DNA of 64,000 nucleotides from Macrostomum hystrix (Eukaryota > Platyhelminthes > Macrostomidae). The position numbers and the translations under genes were made by a program. Numbering within the stretch: the stretch's first letter is position 1; each line of letters opens with the position of its first letter. Positions 1 through 56,100 of the stretch are shown here, in pieces. The stretch lies in NCBI GenBank assembly GCA_950097015.1, contig CATNEN010000039.1:16648501-16712500 (forward strand), written 5' to 3'. Under the pieces are notes generated by a model. That model saw only the letters and a list, made by a program, of their open reading frames with translations. It ran no database searches and was not told where the DNA came from.

Positions 1-43926
<43,926 letters not shown>

Positions 43927-44400
43927 TCTGGGCTGCCCAGAGTCATGAATTGGTTTTGCTCAGGAGTAAAAACAGCTAACCAACGCCCCGATCCAGTTTA
44001 AAAGCATTTCAATATATTTCCTAAACAGGCCCGTGCCGCTAGCAACAATTAATAATATTGCTCAGCTAAGTAGCTAACCGATGACGGTTGTTAGCCGGGG
44101 TAGAGACACGAGAAGAGATAGATCAGATCCCATAACGGGGATTAGTTGAGCAGATTGGACTCAGACCTCTGAGTCGCGAAACCCAAAAAAATGCTGACCT
44201 TGGATTAACAAAGTTACAAAATAGATTAAAAATACAGCACAATGCAACGTGATATTTAATGATGACAGGTAGCCATCTTCCGGGCTATTTAAAAACTAAA
44301 TTTTAACTTGCGCAACTAAAGCAGCAACGAAATCATATTATTGCATTTATTTTTGTGTGAAATAATTGCGAGTAAACAAATGTGAATACTGAAACAGCAG

Positions 44401-44818
44401 ATGAAGTGTACAAGTGTACAAGTATACTGAAACAAGTGTACAAGTATACTGAAACAAGTGTACAAGTATACTGAAACAAGTGTACAAGTATACTGAAACA
44501 AGTGTACAAGTATACTGAAACAAGTGTACAAGTATACTGAAACAAGTGTACAAGTATACTGAAACAAGTGTACAAGTATACTGAAACAAGTGTACAAGTA
44601 TACTGAAACAAGTGTACAAGTATACTGAAACAAGTGTACAAGTATACTGAAACAAGTGTACAAGTATACTGAAACAAGTGTACAAGTATACTGAAACAAG
44701 TGTACAAGTATACTGAAACAAGTGTACAAGTATACTGAAACAAGTGTACAAGTATACTGAAACAAGCGTACAAGTATACTGAAACAAGTGTACAAGTATA
44801 CTGAAACAAGTGTACAAG
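44401..44818. repeat. 22-bp minisatellite, 19 units, upstream of gene A
   Basis: Unit tgtacaagtatactgaaacaag, practically homogeneous; one unit has aagcgt for aagtgt at ~44765. Confidence 0.97.
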
Positions 44819-44944
44819 GCAGATCAGGCAAAGCGCTCATTCAAATATTTTACTGCACAGACAATAATCTTAACATGAATTGAAGATCAGAAAACTTAAA
44901 CTTAAAGGCTATTTAGATTTCAGACAAACTTCCAGTTAGTAAAA

Positions 44945-45895
44945 GGAAACCTCCCAGTTGGTCATGGGGCAACCTTCCAGTTGGTCATGGGGCAACCTCC
45001 CAGTTGGTCATGGGGCAACCTTCCAGTTGACATAAGGCAACCTTCCAATTGGTCATAGGACAACCTTCCAGTTGACATGGCGCAACCTTCCAGTTGGTCA
45101 TGGCGCAACCTTCCAGTTGGTCATAGGACAACTTTCCAGTTGGTCATGGGGCAACCTTACAGTTGGTCATAGGACAACCGTCCAGTTGGTCATGGGGCAA
45201 CCTTTTAGTTGGTCATAGGACAACCTTTTAGTTGGTCATAGGACAACCTTTTAGTTGGTCATAGGACAACCTTTTAGTTGGTCATAGGACAACCTTTTAG
45301 TTGGTCATAGGACAACCTTTTAGTTGGTCATAGGACAACCTTTTAGTTGGTCATAGGACAACCGTCCAGTTGGTCATGGGGAAACCTTTCAGTTGGTCAT
45401 AGGACAACCTCCCAGTTGGTCATAGGACAACCTTACAGTTGGTCATGGGACAACCTTCCAGTTGGTCATAGGACAACCGTCCAGTTGGTCATGGGGAAAC
45501 CTTCCAGTCGGTCATGGGGCAACCTTCCAGTTGACATGGCGCAACCTTCCAGTTGGTCATGGGGCAAGCTTCCAGTTGGTCATAGGACAACCTTCCAGTT
45601 GGTCATAGGACAACCTTCCAGTTGGTCATGGGGCAACCTTACAGTTGGTCATGGGGCAACCTTCCAGTTGGTCATGGCGCAACCTTCCAGTTGGTCATGG
45701 GGAAACCTTCCAGTCGGTCATGGGGCAACCTTCCAGTTGACATGGCGCAACCTTCCAGTTGGTCATGGGGCAACCTTACAGTTGGTCATAGGACAACCTT
45801 TTAGTTGGTCATAGGACAACCTTTCAGTTGGTCATGGGGCAACCTTCCAGTTTGTCATGTGGCAACCTTCCATTTGGCTTGGGGCAACTTTTTAA
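44945..45895. repeat. 23-bp minisatellite, ~41 units, upstream of gene A
   Basis: Unit ggtcatggggcaaccttccagtt with variants gcgcaac, aggacaac and a 20-bp short form ('gacatggcgcaac'). Blocks of identical variants ('ataggacaaccttttagttg') show local expansions. Confidence 0.95.
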
Positions 45896-46467
45896 GTATC
45901 AAGAGCTTAATATGACAACTTTTAGAGGCCAAGGCAACCTATTGCAGTTATGTCATTATTGGGACAACTGTATCATTAGAACGGTAATTTTAAAGTTAGA
46001 ACAAATGCAAGCAGTTTCAGATTGTACAGTTGCTGAAAGCGAATGAGAAGCAGAGACAAAAAATATAATTTCAAACTTTCAAAAAAGCGATTTTGCACCA
46101 AACTTCTGAACTGATAAAAAGACAGAACAAAATTAATTATAGTTTTTTGTTGCAAAACACTGATAGTTAAACTACGCTCGTAACTATGGCATGAATTGCA
46201 CCTTTTTTCGAGCCAATTATGCCTGCTCACAGTAGTTAAAAACGCGAGCGTTTTTAAAATAAGCTTAAAATAAGCTAAAATGAATTAATTTAGTGTAGCA
46301 TAAACAGTACAACGACCACTTTAGGGTATTTCAAATACCCACATTTTTTCTGCATCTCCTAAAATATTCAACCTATCGCCATAAAAATCCTTATCACGGG
46401 CTTAAATTTTTCGCCTGTGACCCACGATGTTCACGTCGGACAGCTTTGAAAGTTAGTTCATCGTAGG

Positions 46468-47133
46468 TCAGACAGCAGCGAGCTTACAATCTGGTACCAG
46501 ATATTCACCGCCGTCTTGCTCGTTGGCAGTATTGTAGAGCAGCTCCAGACTGCCAGGACACACATCTGGCAGAGTCTCGATGGGAGGCGGCGGTGGCGGA
46601 GGCTGCTGCAGAATGGGATTTCGCAGGGCCGGCTCCGCCAAACTGTGGGTGATGTCGAATAGGGACTGGTCGTCTAGGTGGGTGTCCCAGTAGGCGCGGC
46701 TCTTAAAGAAGCCGGACTCTTGGCGATGTGACCGACGGCCGCCGCCGCCGCCGCCGCTGACCACTCGGGCATCGAGAATAGAGGAACGGAGGCCAATATT
46801 GGCGTCCTTGCTTTCAACAGTTAAAGTGAAATTCTCTTCGGTAACTAGCATGGCCAGTGGTTGACAACCGCTGCTGCCGCTGCCAACACCGCTGCTGCTC
46901 CTTTTGTTGCCGTTGCTGTTTGTTATTCGTCTTCGACCGTCGACAATGTCGCATTGGCAGTCGCGAGGCGGCAACAGGTCTGACAGGCCTGTGACGGTCT
47001 CGGAAGGCTGCTGCTGCTGCTGCTGATAGAGACAATCATTCCCGTGCTGACGCTGCCGCTTACGCCGGGCACTGCTTCGGCCCAGACGGAACACGCTGAG
47101 CAGACGAGATAGTCGACTGCTGGACTCGGAGGA
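46468..47133 (-). CDS. Gene B exon 12: cytoplasmic tail and stop
   Basis: The last exon (222 codons with stop) begins 'SSESSSRLSRLLSVFRLG' and contains a basic patch 'ARRKRQRQHG', a Gln run, a Ser/Gly-rich stretch, six Gly, 'QQPPPPPPPIE', and ends 'PDCKLAAV'. Low complexity but no stop in 221 codons. The end X-A-A-V might bind a PDZ domain (speculative). The frame follows exon 11 in phase 0 through the acceptor CACCACCAG|TCC. Confidence 0.82.
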   Translation of the reverse strand, partial: SSESSSRLSRLLSVFRLGRSSARRKRQRQHGNDCLYQQQQQQPSETVTGLSDLLPPRDCQCDIVDGRRRITNSNGNKRSSSGVGSGSSGCQPLAMLVTEENFTLTVESKDANIGLRSSILDARVVSGGGGGGRRSHRQESGFFKSRAYWDTHLDDQSLFDITHSLAEPALRNPILQQPPPPPPPIETLPDVCPGSLELLYNTANEQDGGEYLVPDCKLAAV

Positions 47134-50100
47134 CTGGTGGTGGTGATGGCGAAAGAGCGTTAAAAATTAATTCGTTTATTAGCGAAGATATCTAACCAGA
47201 TTTTTAAACTTACATCGATACCTTTTTAAAAAGAACGGAGTAACGATGACAAGAAAGCACTTTTAGGTCACGAACTACAGGTTTAAGCACAGGTCAAGAA
47301 TACTCAGGTCCTGAATGTTCAGGTCCCGAATTAATTAGTTACTGAATAATCGAATCTTTTAAAGTTTCTTCGAATTTATTACACGGAATAAACTGGTCAG
47401 CAACTTGCGAATCGTGATAATTTTTTGGTTCTAGGAATCTAGGTTCTAGTTTTTACATGTTCAGCTCCAGGTTCTGAAGTCTCAGGTACCAGTGAAATCA
47501 CCCTACGGGCTAATCTCTAACCTTGTCTACTAGCACTCGTCCGTCGCCTTCGTAAGGCAGATAAAATTGCTGCGGCTGCGCATTAGGCCGTAGCAATGGC
47601 TGCTGCTGCTGCTGCTGTTGCTGCTGGGCCTTGTTGGCTGGCGTGCATCCAGAACCGGCTGCGCTAAGCCTGGCATTGTGGCGTCTCTCCAGCAGGCGCC
47701 TCAGCGGCCCTGGAGTCCGGCGTCCATTGAGGAGGAATTTTTCCCAATCTTCGCGCACCCTCTGATGAGCGCACACCTGGCTGGCGAAGATGAAGCAGCC
47801 CTGTAGGCCGTTGAGCAGAGTGAAGGCGTATTGCGCAGCTATGAACAGGTGGGTCTGGGCGAACAGGAACACAAGGCCCAGCAGCCAGGTGAGTCCTAGT
47901 AAGCAGGCTAGAGTAGCCGTCACTTTCATCTGGCGGCTTAGGAAGGCCAGCCGGGGACCAGGACCAGATCCAGTCGCTGTTGAAGCGTTCAAGCCGCTTG
48001 ATGCCGCATCAGCCGAGTCGTTAGCGTGGCCGCTGCGAGCTAGGCGACGCATGATGATAGCGAATAGGCACAGATTCACGCAGCAGACTGTCATGGCCGG
48101 CCCGATGAAGGCGAAGCTGACTCCGCGATCGCCGCTAAGCCAACACACTGTCGGCTTGACAACACTGGCAGTGTAGGCGGAGGCGTCAGCTTGTGTCTGG
48201 ATGAGCTGCTCGTGACGCAAGACAATGATCGGCAGTAGAATTAGCAGCGGAGCTAGGCCGCTGGCCAGACAGTAGTGCCAGAATTTTACCTGCATTTAGA
48301 TTCGATCCCTTTGAGTTATAAGCATTTCGAAACATATCGGCTGTGACAAGCTCACACAGTAAATGAGTACTTAGAAGAACATACAAATTCACGCTTTGCT
48401 TTTTTGTTTTTTTTTAAGTTGGCGCCTAGCTAAAATTACCACGCAGATGCGAAACAAAGTCATAAATATTTCGCCGCAACGCAGAATCGAACTCACGAAC
48501 TCCACGTTTGGAGCGGGGCAGTACCGCTTAGCCAATGAGCCACCTACTCACATCCGTCATCCCATCTAACCAGCATATTAAGGCGCACAAGTCTCCAAAA
48601 TAAGAGCTTGGCTCTCACCTTGGCAAATGCTGAATCAACCCTAGGCAGCACAATGACCAGGCTGTGAGTATACATCAGGCCCTCGCAAAGCAGCCAGCAG
48701 AACGCGCAGAGCAGAGCGTACAGGGTAACTCCGGATAGCAGCTTGCAGGAGATAACAGAAGTGCCTGATAAATAAATCGGAGTGGAGATTTGAAAATATG
48801 CAAAAACCGAAAAATCTCTATTTTATATGCGGGGTTGTGAACACATGTGGTGACAGTCAGGGGAGAGATGAGACACGGGAGAGATGAGAGAGAAAAGATA
48901 TGAGTAAGGGGAGAAATTAGATAGAGGTGAGAGATAAGACAGAGATGAGATGAGACTGGGGAGAGATGAGACAGGAATGAGATGAGGCAGGGGTGAGATT
49001 AGACAGGGGTGAGATGAGACAGGGGTGAGATGAGACAGGGGTGAGATGAGACGGGGGGAGATGAGACAGGGGTGAGATGAGACAGGGGAGAGATGAGACA
49101 GGGGAGAGATGAGACAGGGGTGAGATGAGACAGGGGTGAGATGAGACTGGGAAGAGATGAGACAGGGGTGAGATGAGGCAGGGGAGAGATGAGACAGGAT
49201 ACCGTAGGTGTCGAAAGGGGCAGCGGGCCGGATTTGGGAGCTTCGAGGGCTGTGTCTGGCCCGCGGACCAGAGTTTGCCAACCCCTGCAGCAGACCTTCG
49301 ATCCTTTGTGAAATAACCATTCAAATTTCTTTCTACAAGACGGAAGCACAAACCCACCATCGGGTGGTTGAAAAGCGACCAGGAATAGCGCCTGTCCTAG
49401 CATGAGTGCGAGGCACAAGCTGCGATGCACCCGGTGCAGTGTGGCGATGGACTTGTCAGCCATGATGGGTGCCTGCAGGCGCACCACAATGTAGGTGACG
49501 CTGGTGAGCAGCAGGCAGATAATAGAGGCTCCCAGACAGACGCAGGTGAGAATTGTCAACCAGGGCGAATGGAGTCGCCAAAGGCGATGAGTTTCAAAGA
49601 CCAACCAGGAGGAGCCTGGCATGACAACCACGGCGAAGCTGCTGAGGTGCTGGCAGAGGCAGGCGGTGATCTTAGAGTCGGAGAGCTCCAGAGCCACCCG
49701 ACAGCCGGCGGCGGACAGCAGTTTGGGCTTGGCGACCTCGTCGCCGACGTCGGCATCGGCTGAAGGCAGGAGGTGGACGCACTGCCGCGGATGTTCATAA
49801 CCGATAGGCTTTTTGTGTGGGATCAGCAGTAGCACCTCGGTGGTGGAGCCCTCTGAAATGGGGACCAGGGGAAACCAAAAATGGGATATTTATAATATTC
49901 ACTCTCCCCACCCTCTCACTCTACCCACTCTCCCCACCCTCTCACTCTACCAACTCTCTCCACCCTCTCACTCTGCCCACTCTCCCCACCCTCTCACTCT
50001 ACCCACTCTTCCCTCCCTCTCACTCTACCCACTCTCCCCTCCCTCTCACTCTACCCACTCTCCCTCCCCTCTCACTCTGCCCACTCTCCCCTCCCTCTCA

Positions 50101-53100
50101 CTCTACCCACTCTCCCCACCCTCTTACTTTACCCACTCTCCCCACACTCTTACTCTCCCCACACTCTTACTCTACCCACTCTCCCCACCCTCTTACTCTA
50201 CCCACCTCCCCTCCCTCTCACTCTACCCACTTTCCCCTCCCTCTCACTCCACCCACTTTCCCCTCCCTCTCACTCCACCCACTCTCCCCCCTCACTTCAC
50301 CCACTCGAATACTCACCAAGCCTATCGCCATTTGAGTAAAGCGTTGCCTGAACCACTTTGGAAGACACAATCTGATCATCTAATCTTAGTCGTCTAGACA
50401 GATGCGGCAAGTCGAGAACAGTTGTCACCATGGCAACCGGTTTTTCAGTCGAACCAGCAAATAGGCGCAGTTTAATAGTTGAGCCCTGATCAGCTGATTG
50501 AACCAGCTGACTGCCATCAAGACGCAGATGTTGGACGGAGAGGGCTGCGCAAAAAAAACCCAATCGATTATTAAGAGAAGAGATGCGACTGTGCTGAGGT
50601 GGGAAGAGAGGGTAATGGAAACGAAATATGGGAAGAATCTCGGGTACCCAGAATCTCTTCTCCAAAAATCGATAAATTATAGAAAAGAGGGAAAGAGGGA
50701 GAGCGATTGGAGGAGAAAAGTGGGCGAGGAAGAGTGGGTCGGGGAAGGTGTTATGAGAAGAGTGGGAGCGGCAGAATTCAATAGGGAGAGTGTGGTAAAA
50801 AGAATTGAAAATTGAAGACGAAGAGTGGGAGGGGAAGGATTGGAGGCGAAGAGTGGGAGGGAAAGGATGTGAGGGGAAGAGTGGGAGGGGAAGTGTGGGG
50901 GGAGAGTGTGGGGGGGAGAGTGGGAGGGGGAGAGTGGGGGCGGCATTGTGGGAGGGGAAGAGTGGGAGGGGAAGAGCGGGAGGGGAAGAGCGGGAGGAGA
51001 AGAGCGGGAGGGTAAGTGTGGGGGGAGAGTGTGGGGGGGAGAGTGGGAGGGGGAGAGTGGGGGCGGCATTGTGGGAGGGGAAGAGTGGGAGGGGAAGAGT
51101 GGGAGGGGAAGAGTGGGAGGGGAAGAGTGGGAGGGGAAGAGTGTGGGGGGAAGAGTGGGAGGGGAAGTGTGGGGGGAGAGTGTGGGGGGGAAAGTGGGAG
51201 GGGGAGAGTGGGGGCGGCATTGTGGGAGGGGAAGAGTGGGAGGGGAAGAGTGTGGGGGAGAGTGGGAGGGGGAGAGTGGGGGCGGCATTGTGGGAGGGGA
51301 AGAGCGGGAGGGGAAGAGCGTGAGGGGAAGAGCGGGAGGGGAAGAGCGTGAGGGGAAGAGTGGGAGGGGGAGTGTGGGAGAGGAAGAGTGGGGGCGGCAT
51401 TGTGGGAGGGGAAGAGCGGGAGGGGAAGAGCGGGAGGGGAAGAGCGTGAGGGGAAGAGTGGGAGGGGGAGTGTGGGAGAGGAAGAGTGGGGGCGGCATTG
51501 TGGGAGGGGAAGAGCGGGAGGGGAAGAGCGGGAGGGGAAGAGCGTGAGGGGAAGAGTGGGAGGGGGAGTGTGGGAGAGGAAGAGTGGGGGCGGCATTGTG
51601 GGAGGGGAAGAGCGGGAGGGGAAGAGCGGGAGGGGAAGAGCGTGAGGGGAAGAGTGGGAGGGGGAGTGTGGGAGAGGAAGAGTGGGGGCGGCATTGTGGG
51701 AGGGGAAGAGCGGGAGGGGAAGAGCGGGAGGGGAAGAGCGTGAGGGGAAGAGTGGGAGGGGGAGTGTGGGAGAGGAAGAGTGGGAGGGGAAGAGTGGGAG
51801 GGGAAGAGTGGGAGGGGAAGAGTGTGGGGGGAAGAGTGGGAGGGGAAGTGTGGGGGAAGAGTGTGGGAGGGGAAAGTGGGAGGGGGAGAGTGGGGGCGGC
51901 ATTGTGGGAGGGGAAGAGTGGGAGGGGAAGAGTGTGGGGGGAGAGTGGGAGGGGGAGAGTGGGGGCGGCATTGTGGGAGGGGAAGAGCGAGAGGGAAAGA
52001 GCGTGAGGGGAAGAGCGGGAGGGGAAGAGCGTGAGGGGAAGAGTGGGAGGGGGAGTGTGGGAGAGGAAGAGTGGGGGCGGCATTGTGGGAGGGGAAGAGC
52101 GGGAGGGGAAGAGCGGGAGGGGAAGAGCGTGAGGGGAAGAGTGGGAGGGGGAGTGTGGGAGAGGAAGAGTGGGGGCGGCATTGTGGGAGGGGAAGAGCGG
52201 GAGGGGAAGAGCGGGAGGGGAAGAGCGTGAGGGGAAGAGTGGGAGGGGGAGTGTGGGAGAGGAAGAGTGGGGGCGGCATTGTGGGAGGGGAAGAGCGGGA
52301 GGGGAAGAGCGGGAGGGGAAGAGCGTGAGGGGAAGAGTGGGAGGGGGAGTGTGGGAGAGGAAGAGTGGGGGCGGCATTGAGGGAGGGGAAGAGCGGGAGG
52401 GGAAGAGCGGGAGGGGAAGAGCGTGAGGGGAAGAGTGGGAGGGGGAGTGTGGGAGAGGAAGAGTGGGAGGGGAAGAGTGGGAGGGGAAGAGTGGGAGGGG
52501 AAGAGTGTGGGGGGAAGAGTGGGAGGGGAAGTGTGGGGGAAGAGTGTGGGAGGGGAAAGTGGGAGGGGGAGAGTGGGGGCGGCATTGTGGGAGGGGAAGA
52601 GTGGGAGGGGAAGAGTGTGGGGGGAGAGTGGGAGGGGGAGAGTGGGGGCGGCATTGTGGGAGGGGAAGAGCGGGAGGGAAAGAGCGTGAGGGGAAGAGCG
52701 GGAGGGGAAGAGCGTGAGGGGAAGAGTGGGAGGGGGAGTGTGGGAGAGGAAGAGTGGGGGCGGCATTGAGGGAGGGGAAGAGCGGGAGTGGAAGAGCGGG
52801 AGGGGAAGAGCGTGAGGGGAAGAGTGGGAGGGGGAGTGTGGGAGAGGAAGAGTGGGAGGGGTAGTGTAGGACGGGAAGAGTGGGAGGGAATGGGCAGGTG
52901 TGTACAAAAAGTCCAGCCTCACAAATGCCAGGCGCCGTAGCATTGAATCCGGGCTCGGCGAACTGCAGGCCGTACCCCATGTTATCAACAGCTTCCATCA
53001 CGACACTCGCCGCTCGGGCGAGTCTCCCAGAATCGGGCGAGTCAAAATTTGCCAGAAAGTCTTTGCCAGCGAACTCCGAAACCGAGCCAAGCAGGTCGCT

Positions 53101-56100
53101 GACTGTACGACTTAGCTGTTTAACTGGCTGGCCGGCTGCTGAAGCATTTGCCACGGTAGGCAACAGGTGGGTGAGGAGTTTAGCGAATTCCGAGACCTGG
53201 TTGACATCGTTGAACGACTGAGCCTTGGCGAAGCCGAACAGCATGCGGGCCTGCATCTCAGGCTGTGACACGTTCTTGATCTGGAGAGGCCATTGAGGAG
53301 GACACAACGATAAATCAAGATCGGTCATTTACACGGGTACAATTTAAAGTCATTTAAATAGATACAATTCAGTGTAATTTTTATCGATACAATTTAAGGT
53401 CATTCCCATAGGTACATATCAAGGTCATATTGGCACAGTTCAAACTAAATGGGTAGAACAGAAGGTCATTTATATAGCAAATCAAAGTCGATTCGCATCG
53501 TTATTAGTCAAGGTCATGTCACCAGGGTAAAATTACTAAAATTAGCGCCATAAACCTAGGCAAAAAACAAGGATGACTCTTATGATCTTATATTGACCCT
53601 AACCGCTATCTTGGCAAGTACACTAGTTGCAAGTAGTAAAGCATTTTCATAATATACTACTACGAGTACTCATACTTAGGCAGTTTTTACAATTTACAAA
53701 CTATTTGCAGATGTTTACGCATTCAAGTGTTTCTGTCTGGCTATTAGTGCAAATTTGAACTGTCACTTGTCTGATTATATGCAAATATGGCTATGTGTGT
53801 AGGAACACACATCTAAGAAAACTTATAGGATAAACTAGGAACCGCCTGCTACCAAATAAGGCTATCTATCATGGCCTGGCCATTATCTATTTTGGTTATC
53901 CGAAGAGGGAAAACTGGTTAGGTAAGAGTGCACACAACTTCCATAAAAGATTTGTCTGTTGGAATGAACTGAATAGTTTATTAAATGTATCGCTCCGTTT
54001 TCCTTAGGGGCGCGAAATTCGCATTGGAGTTACGGGAAGAATACAAGGAGAAGAAAGGAGAGTAGGCAAGAAGAAGGGGAGAGGGGAGAAGAAAGGGGAG
54101 AAAGGAAATAAAAAATGGAGAAGGGGAGAAGAAAGGGGAAGGGAAGAAGACAGGAAGAAGAAAGGGGAGAAGGCAGGCGGGAGTAAGGAGGGAAGGGAGA
54201 GAAGGAAAGGGAGAAGGAAGGGCGAAGAAAAGATGGGAGGGGGAAGAAAGGTGGGAAGGCAGAGGAGAAGAGTGCAAAGAAGGGGGAGAGAAGCGAAGAA
54301 CGGATATGAGGAGGTAGGGAGGGCAAGCAGTAGAGCGAATAGAAAAAGAAGACAAGAAATCAAATGCTACAGATTCCTTTTTCAAACTAGCTGAGACCTC
54401 TAATAGGCGTAAAGTAGACAAAAAATAAAATGCTTTAAACTGGCGTATAGATTAGGACACCCACGCCACGTTGGTAAAATCGCTGTATCGCTCCTAAGGC
54501 TGACAGCCAGTGAGGTCAATAAAGATAAGAACAATGGAGTGCGGCCACCACTTGATTGCGTGTTTGTTCATTATATTCAGTCTGGGTTTGTTTTTCTAAC
54601 GGAGCCGTAATACAATTTAGAAACATTATAGGCCAGGGAAAGGAACAGCCTTACGAATTAGCAGGTCAGATAGAGCGCTAGTGATGATATCGGCTAGGAT
54701 TGACATGAGAAATATGAGAGATGAGACACGGGAGAGATGAGACACGGGAGAGATGAGACAAGATAGAGATGAGACACTGGAGAGATGAGACAGACAAGGT
54801 AGAGACAAGACAAGGTAGAGATGAGACATGGGAGAGATGAGACACTGGAGAGATGAGACACGGGAGAGATGAGACAGGGGAGAGATGAGACAAGGTAGAG
54901 ATGAGACATGGGAGAGACAAGACAAGGTAGAGATGAGACACGGGAGAGATGAGACACGGGATAGATGAGACACGGGAGAGATGAGACACGGGAGAGATGA
55001 GACACGGGAGAGATGAGACGCGGGAGAGATGAGACACGGGAGAGATGAGACACGGGAGAGATGAGACACGGGAGCGATGAGACACGGGAGAGATGAGACA
55101 CAGGAGAGATGAGACGCGGGAGAGACAAGACAAGGTAGAGATGAGACATGGGAGAGACAAGACAAGGTAGAGATGAGACACGGGAGAGACAAGACAAGGT
55201 AGAGATGAGACACGGGAGAGACAAGACAAGGTAGAGATGAGACATAGGAGAGACAAGACAAGGTAGAGATGAGACACGGGAGAGACAAGACAAGGTAGAG
55301 ATGAGACATGGGAGAGATAAAACAAGGTAGAGATGAGACACGGGAGAGACAAGACAAGGTAGAGATGAGACATGGGAGAGATAAGACAGCGGAGAGCTTG
55401 AAACCTAGTACATTGGTGTCTCTTCCAGGCTCTACAAGTATATGTACAGCTCCTTATTGACTCAGCGGACCAATCAAATCTGGCGCAGGGTGCACTTACA
55501 GCAAGTTGAACTTCGCTAGTAGAGTTAGGCAGCATAGCGCAGGAACCGTCGGCCCTCTGGTACAGGTTGGTGAGCTGTTCGGTGAGCAGACGGCACTCAG
55601 ACCCGGCTAATCCGGCTAGAGATTTGCACCGGCCACTGGCAGGATCCAGCACTCTGTCCGGGCCAGTGCAGTTATCAATCGGCAAAGATTCTAAAAAAAT
55701 GCGCAGAAAAACTCTTGCGATAAAAATGCGCAATACGATTTTGAACACAAACAAAACCTAAACGGTTTTTTCACATCGTGTTAAAAGTTTTTCTTGCATG
55801 TAATTATCAGTTTTGACGCACTTGTTCCATCTCGCTCTATTGCCCCAGTTTAGTTATTGGTAAATGTTTAGCTACTCTGGAAAGCCAGTCACGTGACTCC
55901 GTATCAGCCAATAAGCTCACGCGACCTTGAACCATGCACTCTCAGCATGTTGGCATCGCTTTATAACGCATGTGCAGGCCTACACTCTTGCCAGACGAAT
56001 TCTATCTCCCCGCGGAAAAAATTGCCAAGCATTACGTAGACGGTCTAAATAGTAAAAGTGCATCGAGCCGATTCTAAAGAAAAGCTAGCAAGGGAACCGT

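Larger units (their letters stand above)
43927..46467. other. Spacer between gene B (3' end) and gene A (5' end)
   Basis: No coding exon is seen on either strand in this 2.5-kb spacer. It contains the 22-bp and 23-bp minisatellites (44401-44818 and 44945-45895) and an AT-rich stretch. Sequence at 46415-46467, beside the stop of gene B, matches pieces at 14770-14830 and 23868-23920, so the 3' end of gene B is probably embedded in an old repeat. The promoter of gene A must lie here, but no TATA element stands out. Confidence 0.6.

Noticed and set aside
44945-45895. Regularly spaced repeats suggestive of a CRISPR-like array
   Set aside because: Units are contiguous without unique spacers, and the surrounding genes are eukaryotic; this is a minisatellite. 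The same holds for all other arrays.
50297-53328. Frames of 736, 785 and 883 residues on the minus strand
   Set aside because: They join true GAIN exons (52923-53280, 50317-50544) to the stop-free G/C-rich array between them; good splice sites remove the array.
53981-54421. 146-residue minus-strand frame near gene B
   Set aside because: Composed of Leu/Ser/Pro/Phe from a purine/pyrimidine-biased tract; no splice context in phase with the flanking exons 6 and 7, which join directly.
55500-55690. Hormone-receptor (HRM) domain in gene B exon 6
   Set aside because: Position fits, but conserved Trp and Cys spacing do not; kept only as a Cys-rich module.
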